The notes: generated by a model not told the origin, from the sequence alone. DNA of 8,271 nt from Parvularculaceae bacterium UBA4496 (GCA_002388885.1 DGNI01000172.1:5150-13420); one strand, 5' to 3'. Positions 1 through 6,131 are shown, counted from the first letter of the stretch. Translations and numbers: made by a program.

Positions 1-229
1 CGGTATCGACCCGCTCGCCATTGCCGAAATTCGTGAGCTTGTCGCGCATCTGAAAGATCGCGGCCTCGGCGTTCTGATCACCGATCACAATGTTCGCGAG
101 ACGCTCGATATCATCGACCGCGCCTACATCATTCATGAAGGCGAAGTGCTTCTTGAGGGCGCGCCTGGAGATATTGTTGGCGATAAGGATGTTAGACGCG
201 TCTATCTCGGCGATCGTTTCCAGATGTAA
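1..229 (+). CDS. lptB: LptB, LPS export ABC transporter ATPase (C-terminal 75 residues, 5' end outside window)
   Basis: LptB is the cytoplasmic ATPase of the LptB2FGC complex, which extracts lipopolysaccharide from the inner membrane and drives it along the Lpt bridge. The visible frame starts at base 2 and ends at a TAA. It opens with GIDPLA, the D-loop stretch that follows Walker B in LptB, then LITDHN with the H-loop histidine at fragment residue 28, then IIDRAYIIHEGEVLLEG, and it ends in VRRVYLGDRFQM, a typical LptB tail. Walker A, the Q-loop and the signature motif lie upstream of the window. The next gene, 24 bases on, is rpoN; lptB-rpoN adjacency is common in proteobacteria and supports the name over other ABC ATPases such as LivF/LivG. 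The frame is intact with no sign of decay. Confidence 0.93.
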   Translation, partial: GIDPLAIAEIRELVAHLKDRGLGVLITDHNVRETLDIIDRAYIIHEGEVLLEGAPGDIVGDKDVRRVYLGDRFQM

Positions 230-253
230 TAAAGGGGTTAGAAGGGGGACTGG

Positions 254-1753
254 GTGGCGTTAGCTCCAAAATTAGAGCTTAAACAATCACAGCAACTTGT
301 GATGACGCCGCAATTGCAGCAGGCGATCAAGCTGCTGCAGCTGTCGAATCTTGAGCTTGCTTCTTACGTAGACGACCAACTCGAGCAGAACCCGTTTCTG
401 GAACGCGACGAGTCTCCCGTTGACGGCCCTTCCGAGCGCCGTAGCGAAAGCAGCGACGAATCCGGCGATACGCCGCCTGCAAGCACGGAGGACGCGAATC
501 CGGTCAGAGAAACGCCTGACCCGCATTACAACGACGCCGACGCCAGTGGTTCGGCAAGCGATGCAGCCTATGGCGAATATCGCCCGAACGAGTGGTCTTC
601 GGTCTCATCAGGTCGGTCTTTCGACGCCGATGATCAGGAATTCGGGGCAACCCTTAAAAAAGAAATCTCGCTGGCCGATCATTTGACCGAGCAGCTGCAT
701 CTCGCGACCCGCGATGCGACACAGCTTTTTATCGGCGCATACATCATCGATATGATCGATGAAGCGGGCTACCTGCGAGAGGACCTTTCGCTGATTGCCG
801 AGCGTCTCGGGGCCGAGCTAAGTGACGTCGAAGAAACGCACCGGATGATCATGTCGTTCGATCCATCCGGCGTCGGCGCGCGCGATCTCAAGGAATGCCT
901 GAAGCTCCAGCTTATTGACGCAGACCGTTACGATCCAGCGATGCAGGCTTTCGTCGAAAACATTGAGCTAGTCGCGAAGGGCGATCTCAAAGGCCTCATG
1001 CGAACGACGGGCGCCGATGAAGAAGACGTGCGCGACATGATCGCCGAAATTCGCGCACTGACACCCAAGCCCGGCTACGCTTATGGCGGCGGCGTCGTGC
1101 AGTCGATCGCGCCCGATGTATTCGTGACAAAGTCTCCGGACGGCGGGTGGAAGGTCGAACTCAACAGCGAAACGCTGCCGCGCATTCTCGTCAACCAGCG
1201 CTACTATTCGGAGATTACTTCCGTGAAGGGCGGCGACGAAAAAGACAAAACCTACATCTCCGAACAATTCGCAACCGCCAACTGGCTCGCGAAAAGCCTT
1301 CACCAGCGCGCGCAAACCATCCTGAAGGTCGCCAGCGAAATCGTCCGTCAACAGGACGCGTTTCTCGCCTATGGCGTCAAACACCTGCGCCCGCTTAACT
1401 TGAAGATTGTCGCCGACGCGATCGAGATGCACGAATCGACGGTTTCCCGGGTCACGTCCAACAAATACATCGCGACGCCCCGGGGCCTGTTTGAACTGAA
1501 GTATTTCTTCACGGCTTCCATCGCCTCCTCAAGCGGCGGTGAAGCGCATTCCGCCGAAGCCGTGCGCTATCGCATCCGCGAGCTCGTTGAGGCCGAAACC
1601 AAAGATTCCATTTTATCCGACGACAAGATTGTGGAAATTCTGCGCGAAGAAGGCGTCGAAATCGCCCGCAGAACCGTTGCTAAGTACCGGGAGACCCTGA
1701 ATATTCCCTCTTCGGTCCAGCGCCGCAGAGCGATGTTGCAAAGGTCGATCTAA
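254..1753 (+). CDS. rpoN: RNA polymerase sigma-54 factor
   Basis: Sigma-54 directs RNA polymerase to -24/-12 promoters that need AAA+ enhancer-binding activators, typically for nitrogen, flagellar and stress genes. The 499-residue length is normal. Region I is the Gln/Leu-rich start (QSQQLVMTPQLQQAIKLLQL, residues about 11-30). Region II is an acidic, Ser-rich linker (about 50-120). The core-binding region fills roughly 125-320. The helix-turn-helix near residues 383-402 (ADAIEMHESTVSR) contacts the -12 element, and the RpoN box ARRTVAKYRE is complete at 471-480. The start is a GTG, chosen because the protein then begins MALAPKLELKQSQ as in the family and a purine-rich ribosome site (GAAGGGGG, 241-248) sits just upstream. 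It follows lptB by 24 bases and may be read from that transcript. No autoregulatory -24/-12 site was seen in the window. Confidence 0.97.
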   Translation: MALAPKLELKQSQQLVMTPQLQQAIKLLQLSNLELASYVDDQLEQNPFLERDESPVDGPSERRSESSDESGDTPPASTEDANPVRETPDPHYNDADASGSASDAAYGEYRPNEWSSVSSGRSFDADDQEFGATLKKEISLADHLTEQLHLATRDATQLFIGAYIIDMIDEAGYLREDLSLIAERLGAELSDVEETHRMIMSFDPSGVGARDLKECLKLQLIDADRYDPAMQAFVENIELVAKGDLKGLMRTTGADEEDVRDMIAEIRALTPKPGYAYGGGVVQSIAPDVFVTKSPDGGWKVELNSETLPRILVNQRYYSEITSVKGGDEKDKTYISEQFATANWLAKSLHQRAQTILKVASEIVRQQDAFLAYGVKHLRPLNLKIVADAIEMHESTVSRVTSNKYIATPRGLFELKYFFTASIASSSGGEAHSAEAVRYRIRELVEAETKDSILSDDKIVEILREEGVEIARRTVAKYRETLNIPSSVQRRRAMLQRSI

Positions 1754-1775
1754 CCCTTTAATTCGCGCGGACCAG

Positions 1776-1794
1776 AGCCGATATCGGCTATAAT
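1776..1794 (+). promoter_or_regulatory. Candidate hpf promoter: TATAAT box overlapping a perfect 14-bp palindrome
   Basis: Bases 1776-1789 (AGCCGATATCGGCT) are a perfect palindrome, and its last base begins a perfect TATAAT at 1789-1794. Transcription would start near 1801, leaving a leader of about 33 bases before the hpf ATG. The -35 position (around 1766-1771, CGCGGA) does not resemble TTGACA, so the promoter may need an activator or be weak. A short inverted repeat (GCGGA 1797-1801, TCCGC 1812-1816) follows in the leader, just before the strong AGGAGGT ribosome site at 1824-1830. The palindrome placement suits an operator, but no regulator can be named. Confidence 0.45.
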
Positions 1795-1833
1795 GAGCGG
1801 AGGGTAAAAAGTCCGCCATTTTCAGGAGGTCCA

Positions 1834-2412
1834 ATGGACATTCAGGTCAGCGGCAAAAACATGGATCTGGGCGACGCCCTGCAGGTCCATGTGACCGACA
1901 AACTATCCGACAGCGTTGAGAAATATTTCGATCGCGGCGCCGAGGCGACGGTCACCTTCTCCAAGGAGCGTCACCTCATCGAGTGTGATGTGACCGCCCA
2001 TCTGGCGTCCGGGGTCTTTCTGGCCGCCCATGGCGAAGGCGGAGACGCCTATGGCGCCTTCGAGGAATGCGTGGAAAAGCTCGAAAAGCGCATCCGCCGC
2101 TATAAGCGACGTCTTAAAAACCACCATGCGACCACCAAGGAACCGCTTCCGGCGGAAAACGCCTCTTACTTTCTCCTCGAACCATTTGGGGAAGAGGAGG
2201 ATGACGGCTCTGACGGCTCTGATTTGAACCCTGTGGTTGTGGCGGAATCCCAGACGACCCTCCGTGAAATGACGGTGGGCGCGGCTGTCATGCAGCTCGA
2301 CCTGGCAGAACAACCTGCGATTGTATTCAAAAACGCCGCTCACGGCCGAATCAACATTGTATACCGCCGCCGGGACGGCCATATTGGATGGGTTGATCCG
2401 GCAGCCTCATAG
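1834..2412 (+). CDS. hpf: Long-form ribosome hibernation promoting factor
   Basis: This protein binds the decoding centre of idle 30S/70S ribosomes; long forms dimerise through their C-terminal domain to make 100S ribosomes in stationary phase. The 192 residues match the long form. The N-terminal S30EA/HPF domain covers residues 1 to about 97 (MDIQVSGKNMDLGDAL, then the basic KLEKRIRRYKRRLKNHH). An acidic linker follows (GEEEDDGSDGSDLN, about 119-132). The C-terminal dimerisation domain covers about 133-192 (VVVAESQTTLREMTVGAAVMQ, then FKNAAHGRINIVYRRRDGHIGWVDP). The ATG has a strong AGGAGGT ribosome site three bases upstream. It lies between rpoN and ptsN, the usual place for hpf in proteobacteria. 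The E. coli paralogue is a short form without the C-terminal domain. Confidence 0.95.
   Translation: MDIQVSGKNMDLGDALQVHVTDKLSDSVEKYFDRGAEATVTFSKERHLIECDVTAHLASGVFLAAHGEGGDAYGAFEECVEKLEKRIRRYKRRLKNHHATTKEPLPAENASYFLLEPFGEEEDDGSDGSDLNPVVVAESQTTLREMTVGAAVMQLDLAEQPAIVFKNAAHGRINIVYRRRDGHIGWVDPAAS
2203..2220 (+). repeat. Tandem 9-base repeat in the hpf linker
   Basis: GACGGCTCT occurs twice head to tail (2203-2211 and 2212-2220), followed by GAT. It encodes the DGSDGSD run in the acidic linker between the two HPF domains. Copy changes would keep the frame and alter only linker length. Confidence 0.8.
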
Positions 2413-2513
2413 GGCTAGAGCGACCCGCCGCCTTCTTTAGGCTGGCATTCGATAGTCGCGGTTAAGGTAAATCTTACGGCTAGCGTCCTAGAATTGAGCC
2501 AAACGCCGGTGAA

Positions 2514-2996
2514 ATGAGTTGTGTGAGTGTGATGGGACTTGATGATCTCCTAAGCCCGAAGGGCGTAATCCATAACCTCAGAGCCAGATGCAAGCGCGAA
2601 GCGCTGCAAGCGCTTGCGGAATCCGCAAGCGATCTCGTCGGCCGTCCGGCTTCCGAGATCATGTCGACGCTTCTCGAACGCGAGCAGCTTGGCTCAACCG
2701 GCGTTGGCGACGGCGTCGCCCTGCCACATGGCAAAATGGACGGCCTGAACAAGATAGTCGGCGTACTGGCGCAGCTTGAAACGCCTGTCAGTTTCGATGC
2801 TGTCGATGATCAGCCCGTGGACCTGATTTTCATGCTGCTGGCGCCGGCGAACGCCACAGCCGCACATCTTAAGGCGCTTGCGAAAGTTTCACGGTTACTG
2901 CGTGACAGCGACGCTCGGGATGCTTTGCGCGGCGCAGACACGCCTGAAGCGTTGTTCGCTATTGCTACGGCGGATCAAAAGCACCACGCCGCTTAG
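2514..2996 (+). CDS. ptsN: PtsN, EIIA-Ntr component of the nitrogen phosphotransferase system
   Basis: EIIA-Ntr is the terminal phosphoacceptor of the PTS-Ntr chain (PtsP to NPr to PtsN). It works as a regulatory protein in nitrogen, potassium and envelope control rather than in sugar uptake. The single PTS_EIIA type-2 domain fills the protein. The phosphorylated histidine is His72 in VGDGVALPHGKMDGL, followed by the conserved PVDLIFMLLAP and HLKALAKVSRLLRD stretches. The 160 residues are normal. The start is uncertain. ATG 2514 has only GGTGA one base upstream, while ATG 2532 (MGLDDLLSPKG) begins where family homology begins; GTG codons at 2523 and 2529 are also possible. A weak -10-like TAGAAT at 2489-2494 has no clear -35. 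It follows hpf by 101 bases in the standard rpoN-hpf-ptsN order. Confidence 0.93.
   Translation: MSCVSVMGLDDLLSPKGVIHNLRARCKREALQALAESASDLVGRPASEIMSTLLEREQLGSTGVGDGVALPHGKMDGLNKIVGVLAQLETPVSFDAVDDQPVDLIFMLLAPANATAAHLKALAKVSRLLRDSDARDALRGADTPEALFAIATADQKHHAA
2590..2631. repeat. Nested palindromes built on GCAAGCG inside ptsN
   Basis: GCAAGCG occurs at 2590-2596, 2606-2612 and 2625-2631. Bases 2606-2617 (GCAAGCGCTTGC) form a perfect 12-bp palindrome. Bases 2611-2620 and 2622-2631 are exact inverse complements around a single A at 2621. The segment encodes the Ala-rich helix around CKREALQALAESASD, so codon choice in Ala/Glu/Ser repeats may be the whole explanation. Confidence 0.7.
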
Positions 2997-3036
2997 CAAG
3001 CGCTGTTTCAATCCAAATAGAAGTTTAAGAATTTCG

Positions 3037-3333
3037 TCAGTGTACGCTGACAGGCGTCATCTCATATTGACGCGCGGCCGCAAATGCGAGCTCCCGGTCG
3101 CCAACAAGCGCCAGCCGCTCGCCGCTCGACGAGTGAACAGAGTAAAGAATATCGCCGTCGCTGATTTCGATGGCGACCTCACCATCATCATCGATCAGAT
3201 CGTCGATAACATCGCGCGCAACCACTGTGCGGACATAAACGAGCTTCCGCCCGCCAAGTTCCGCAAAATCGCGCGCCGACAGCGGTACCTGTCCGCTTTC
3301 TTTTGCAATCGCGCCATTTTTCATCAGTGTCAT
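3037..3333 (-). CDS. DUF1150 family protein (alphaproteobacterial, unknown function)
   Basis: This is a 98-residue protein of the DUF1150 family, which is largely confined to alphaproteobacteria and typically encoded next to small heat-shock protein genes. Its function is unknown. Family features visible are the N-terminal LSARDFAELGGRKLVYVRTV segment, an acidic middle (DDLIDDDGEVAIEIS), an ILYSVHSSSGERLAL core, and the C-terminal MTPVSVH. The start was set at ATG 3333. The frame is open to 3492, but the extra 53 codons are rich in Arg/Lys, unlike the acidic family body, and overlap a strong hairpin. An A/G-rich stretch (AAGG and GAAGAA) precedes ATG 3333. A second ATG lies three codons in. 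It converges with ptsN, 40 bases apart. No hsp20 gene is visible nearby, although the upstream promoter looks like a heat-shock one. Confidence 0.85.
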   Translation of the reverse strand: MTLMKNGAIAKESGQVPLSARDFAELGGRKLVYVRTVVARDVIDDLIDDDGEVAIEISDGDILYSVHSSSGERLALVGDRELAFAAARQYEMTPVSVH

Positions 3334-3446
3334 TTCTTCAATGCCTTTATCAGTTCTCTTTTTGGGCGTTACGCTGATTGTGCCGGAAAACTGGCTAGTA
3401 AAACGTGAACGTCCGGATCGAATTGCGACGATCCTTTTTACGAATC

Positions 3447-3473
3447 CGAAACGGCGGAATTTCGCCGGTTTCG
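3447..3473 (-). other. Stable hairpin in the leader of the DUF1150 gene
   Basis: CGAAACGGCG (3447-3456) pairs with CGCCgGTTTCG (3463-3473, one bulged G) around a six-base loop. It lies about 115 bases before the DUF1150 start codon, inside the presumed leader. No T-tract follows it on either strand, so it is not a simple terminator. It could be a structural part of a regulatory leader, but that is inference. Confidence 0.5.
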
Positions 3474-3508
3474 TGGCCCTTTTCGCCTTCATTCGATACC
3501 TACAGGCG

Positions 3509-3536
3509 ATTTATGGCTATATTATAACATTTCAAG
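3509..3536 (-). promoter_or_regulatory. Candidate heat-shock (RpoH-type) promoter of the DUF1150 gene, with overlapping sigma-70-like -10
   Basis: Read on the - strand, CTTGAAA (3536-3530) is followed by 13 bases and CCATAAAT (3516-3509). This resembles the RpoH consensus CTTGAAA / CCCCATnT with normal spacing. A TATAAT (3526-3521) lies between the two, with TGGAAA (3550-3545) 18 bases upstream as a 4/6 match to TTGACA, so a vegetative promoter is the alternative. Either would give a leader of roughly 170 bases. The family habit of lying with small heat-shock genes makes the RpoH reading plausible. The sequence match alone is not proof. Confidence 0.45.
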
Positions 3537-3560
3537 GTGCTGATTTTCCACAACAATAGC

Positions 3561-3585
3561 TATGCATGGCGGCGCCAGAAGCATA
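3561..3585 (-). terminator. Possible hairpin terminator after the dehydratase gene
   Basis: TATGC (3561-3565) pairs with GCATA (3581-3585), and TGGC (3567-3570) pairs with GCCA (3574-3577), giving a two-part stem about 30 bases past the dehydratase stop. The following - strand sequence (GCTATTGTTGTGG) has only scattered T residues, so termination strength is doubtful. It would separate the dehydratase transcript from the DUF1150 promoter. Confidence 0.3.
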
Positions 3586-3617
3586 ACTCGCTGTTTTTAT
3601 TGGTAAATCACTTTTTC

Positions 3618-4616
3618 TCAGGCATCGCCGATGATCGACGAGAATAGCGCGGGGTCCACATTGCCTCCGGACAGCGTAATTGCCGTGGTCTTGGCCGTGG
3701 CGTCAAATTTTCGTGAAAGGAGCGCGGCAAGCGCAACCGCTCCGCCGGGCTCCACCACCAGCTTGAGATGCTGATAGGCGAAGATCATGGCGGCCCGCAC
3801 CTCAGCTTCCGAGAGCGAAACGCCGCCGCGAACGAGGCGTTTCATGATCGGAAATGTCAGCCGGCCCGGAGTCGGGGTGGCGATCGCGTCGCAAATGGTC
3901 GGCTTCGTGACGTCAGCCTTGATGCGTTCGCCCGCCTCAATCGACGCCCAAGCCTCGTCATAGCCTTCAGGCTCAGCGATCCAGACCTCCGTCTGCGGCG
4001 AGACGTCTTCAAGTATGGTGGCGCAACCAGACGTCAGTCCGCCGCCGCCGCAGCAAATGACAAAAGCGTCAATCCCGGCGCCGCGCGCCGTTGCATCCTC
4101 CCACGCCTCAAGGGCGAGCGTTCCCTGTCCTTCAACAATGTGCGGGTGATCGTAAGACGGCGCCAGCGCCATACCGCGTTCCTGCAATATCGTTTCGGCG
4201 ATTGCTTCGCGGTCTTCGCTATAGCGGTCGTAGGTGATGATTTCAGCGCCAAGATCCTTCACGTTTCGCGATTTTATCGCCGGCGCGTCTTCGGGCATGA
4301 TGATGGTGGCCTGCGCGCCGACGAGACGCGAAGCAAGCGCGACCCCCTGCGCATGATTGCCGGACGACCATGCAAGCACGCCGTTTTTGCGCTGTTCCGT
4401 TGATAGCTGTGAAATGAGATTATAGGCGCCGCGAAATTTGAACGAGCCGTATCGCTGCAGCACCTCCGCCTTGATGAGGACGCGCCCGCCGACAGTCTTA
4501 TTTAAAACCTCGTTTTCGAGAAGCGGCGTGCGAACGGCCTGCCCCGTAAGGCGCGTTGCAGCGGCGCGAACGCCATCCGGTGTGACGCTTTTCTCATCAA
4601 GCAACATTTCAGACAT
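3618..4616 (-). CDS. PLP-dependent threonine/serine dehydratase (no ACT domain)
   Basis: This fold-type II PLP enzyme probably deaminates L-threonine to 2-oxobutanoate and/or L-serine to pyruvate in the cytoplasm. The 332 residues match catabolic dehydratases and serine racemases. There is no C-terminal ACT/regulatory domain, so it is not the isoleucine-feedback biosynthetic IlvA type. Lys60 in GSFKFRGA is the Schiff-base lysine. SSGNHAQG (84-91) contacts the substrate carboxylate, GGGG (190-193) is the phosphate-binding loop, and LSGGNVD near the end matches the family. AEPEGYDE aligns with the cation-binding loop of serine racemases, so racemase activity cannot be excluded. ATG 4616 is preferred over an in-frame TTG at 4661, because homology starts soon after it and the extra residues are unlike the family. 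The ribosome site (AAAGAAAC) is weak. uppP ends 97 bases upstream, so co-transcription is possible. Confidence 0.88.
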   Translation of the reverse strand: MSEMLLDEKSVTPDGVRAAATRLTGQAVRTPLLENEVLNKTVGGRVLIKAEVLQRYGSFKFRGAYNLISQLSTEQRKNGVLAWSSGNHAQGVALASRLVGAQATIIMPEDAPAIKSRNVKDLGAEIITYDRYSEDREAIAETILQERGMALAPSYDHPHIVEGQGTLALEAWEDATARGAGIDAFVICCGGGGLTSGCATILEDVSPQTEVWIAEPEGYDEAWASIEAGERIKADVTKPTICDAIATPTPGRLTFPIMKRLVRGGVSLSEAEVRAAMIFAYQHLKLVVEPGGAVALAALLSRKFDATAKTTAITLSGGNVDPALFSSIIGDA

Positions 4617-4713
4617 GAGTTGTTTCTTTAACTGAACCGATATCTGCAACCTTGAACGCAAATGAAGTAATCGCCAAGGCGTTTTTGAGGCTTTGCGAAG
4701 ACAGAATTGCTAA

Positions 4714-5529
4714 TCAGGCGGCGCTCAGCGAACCGGCGAAGATAAGTAAAACTATACCAAAGATGACCCGGTAAATGACGAAGGGTGTAAAGCTCATACG
4801 CTGGACCAGCCGCATCAGTACTGCGATTGCCACAAAAGCGCAGACAAAAGACAGAACGGCGACGATTAACGCGGCGCTGACCGTCGCACCGGCGCCGTCT
4901 TGCGCAATGTCGATTGCCGCGAACGCCCCGAGCGCAAGGATGGTCGGGATCGCCAACAGCATGGAAAACCGGGCGGCTTCGGGCCGGGACCAACCGAGAT
5001 AGCGGGCCATGGTCATGGTGACGCCCGAGCGCGAAACGCCGGGGACGAGCGCGCACATTTGCGCAACGCCGATGGTCATGGCGTCGCGCCATGTCATCTT
5101 GTCGAGCCCTTCCTTGGCGCCCGCGGAACGGTCTGCGTGCCATAAAAGCGCGCCGAAAATAATACTGACCCAGCCGATAACGACCGGCGAGCGCAGCGCC
5201 GTCGTCCAGTCGAACAGAACGAATACCGACGCAAGAAGCAGGGTCGGGATCGTGGCTGCGGCGATAAACAGAAATAGCTTGCGGTCATCGCTCGCCCTGA
5301 ACCGCAACGTATCAATGCCGCCGCGAAACAGCATCGCCGTTTCCATACGGAAATACAAAAGCACGGCGCCGAGTGAGCCGACATGCGCGGCGATATCAAT
5401 AAGGGGGCCCTGATCCTGCCAGTCCTTCACCGCCAGCGGCGCAAGAATGAGATGCGCCGAGGACGATATTGGCAGGAATTCGGTGATTCCTTGAATGATC
5501 GCCAGAACGACAAGCTGGATAAGACTCAT
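4714..5529 (-). CDS. uppP: Undecaprenyl-diphosphatase (UppP/BacA)
   Basis: UppP is an integral membrane phosphatase that converts undecaprenyl diphosphate to undecaprenyl phosphate. It recycles the lipid carrier for peptidoglycan and surface glycans and confers bacitracin tolerance when overproduced. The 271 residues and several hydrophobic membrane segments are typical. Both active-site motifs are present: QGITEFLPISSSAH (residues 13-26, with Glu17 and His26) and PGVSRSG (163-169, with Arg167). The ATG at 5529 gives the family start MSLIQLVVLAIIQG; its ribosome site (GAGCAAG) is weak. A 25-base inverted repeat lies 32 bases upstream of the start. The response regulator gene ends 103 bases upstream on the same strand, and a dehydratase gene follows downstream; neither explains a pathway link. 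Confidence 0.96.
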   Translation of the reverse strand: MSLIQLVVLAIIQGITEFLPISSSAHLILAPLAVKDWQDQGPLIDIAAHVGSLGAVLLYFRMETAMLFRGGIDTLRFRASDDRKLFLFIAAATIPTLLLASVFVLFDWTTALRSPVVIGWVSIIFGALLWHADRSAGAKEGLDKMTWRDAMTIGVAQMCALVPGVSRSGVTMTMARYLGWSRPEAARFSMLLAIPTILALGAFAAIDIAQDGAGATVSAALIVAVLSFVCAFVAIAVLMRLVQRMSFTPFVIYRVIFGIVLLIFAGSLSAA

Positions 5530-5560
5530 GACTTGCTCATATACGGATTTGCGTCGGGTC

Positions 5561-5585
5561 AGCTATGGCGAACTTCGCCCCAGCT
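5561..5585. promoter_or_regulatory. Inverted repeat upstream of uppP
   Basis: GGCGAA (5567-5572) and TTCGCC (5574-5579) are exact inverse complements around one C, and the unit is flanked symmetrically by AGCT at 5561-5564 and 5582-5585. The one-base centre is too tight for an RNA loop without opening pairs, so a protein-binding site is as likely as a hairpin. No convincing -35/-10 pair was found around it. Confidence 0.45.
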
Positions 5586-5632
5586 TTTGCCCCCGCCTTT
5601 TGCATTCTCTTCGGGCTTTTTTGGGGCGCCAG

Positions 5633-6058
5633 CTAGCGGCGATCGCTGGCCGCGGCTGATGTCGGCGCGTCCGATAGGGCGCTATCGATCAAGCCAAGCT
5701 CAGAGAGTTTCGCCGCCACCGTGTCCTTGTCGAAGGGCTTTAAAATATGATGCTTGGCGCCGGCCGCCTTGGCGAGCGTAAACTGCTGCGGATCGTTTTC
5801 TGTCGCACACAGAATAATCGCCGGGCGCATCGCCTCGTCCAGCTCGGCCGCGCCGCGCAGGAAATCGAGCGCGCCCATGGACGGCAGGTCCCAGTCGAGC
5901 ACAACCGCGTCGGTTTTCGTCTGCCGGCAGTATTCAACCGCATCTGCAGCGCTTTCAACGCCTGATGCGTCAACGCCGAGCTCCATAACAATCCGGACCG
6001 CGATTTCGCGGATGACGTCGGAATCATCGACTACAAGACAGTGCTTTCTGGCGGTCAT
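5633..6058 (-). CDS. Single-domain CheY-like response regulator next to chpT
   Basis: This is a 141-residue stand-alone receiver domain with no output domain, so it probably acts by protein contact or as a phosphate shuttle. The acidic pocket is Asp11-Asp12 (VVDDSD), the phosphoacceptor is Asp55 in VVLDWDLP, the switch Thr is Thr86 (LCATEND), and Lys107 is in ILKPF. All catalytic positions are intact. A 20-residue Ala/Ser/Asp tail (SALSDAPTSAAASDRR) extends past the domain. ATG 6058 has AAGGAC nine bases upstream. It follows chpT by 73 bases on the same strand, with a CtrA-type site and a -10-like AATAAT in the gap. It is not close to DivK or CpdR by eye, so I give no symbol. A role as ChpT partner or phosphate sink is inferred from position only. 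Confidence 0.88.
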   Translation of the reverse strand: MTARKHCLVVDDSDVIREIAVRIVMELGVDASGVESAADAVEYCRQTKTDAVVLDWDLPSMGALDFLRGAAELDEAMRPAIILCATENDPQQFTLAKAAGAKHHILKPFDKDTVAAKLSELGLIDSALSDAPTSAAASDRR

Positions 6059-6087
6059 GGGCGTCCCGTCCTTTTGGATTTCGGACG

Positions 6088-6123
6088 ATTATTGTGCACC
6101 GCAGGGCGTTAGCTGTTGGTTAA
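6088..6123 (-). promoter_or_regulatory. Candidate CtrA-dependent promoter of the response regulator gene
   Basis: TTAG-N7-TTAAC (6109-6124, + strand) matches the CtrA consensus TTAA-N7-TTAA in 7 of 8 positions. On the - strand it reads GTTAA-N7-CTAAC. Fifteen bases past the second half-site is AATAAT (6093-6088), a 5/6 match to TATAAT, so the half-site would overlap the -35 region as in known CtrA-activated promoters. Transcription would begin near 6081, about 22 bases before the response regulator ATG. The site follows directly on the chpT stop codon. Confidence 0.55.
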
Positions 6124-6131
6124 CAGGAGGC

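Noticed and set aside
2440..2462. Possible sigma-54 (-24/-12) promoter before ptsN (CTGGCATTCGATAGTCGCGG)
   Set aside because: The GG and GC elements are 12 bases apart instead of 10 and the surrounding consensus bases do not match.
2462..2476. TTAA-N7-CTTA as a CtrA box before ptsN
   Set aside because: The second half-site matches poorly; only the site at 6109-6123 is convincing.
3036..3051. GTCAG/CTGAC hairpin at the end of the DUF1150 gene as a bidirectional terminator between convergent genes
   Set aside because: The stem is only five pairs and no T-tract follows on either strand.
3334..3492. N-terminal extension of the DUF1150 protein by 53 codons
   Set aside because: The extension is strongly basic, unlike the acidic family body, overlaps a stable hairpin, and starts upstream of where DUF1150 homology begins.
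4628..5143. Open frame of 171 codons on the - strand within and beyond uppP
   Set aside because: It is another frame of uppP, extremely Arg-rich, running into the uppP-dehydratase gap with no homology pattern.
5590..5622. GCCC...GGGC followed by T6 as a + strand intrinsic terminator
   Set aside because: The loop is about 20 bases, the stem four pairs, and no + strand gene lies upstream to be terminated.
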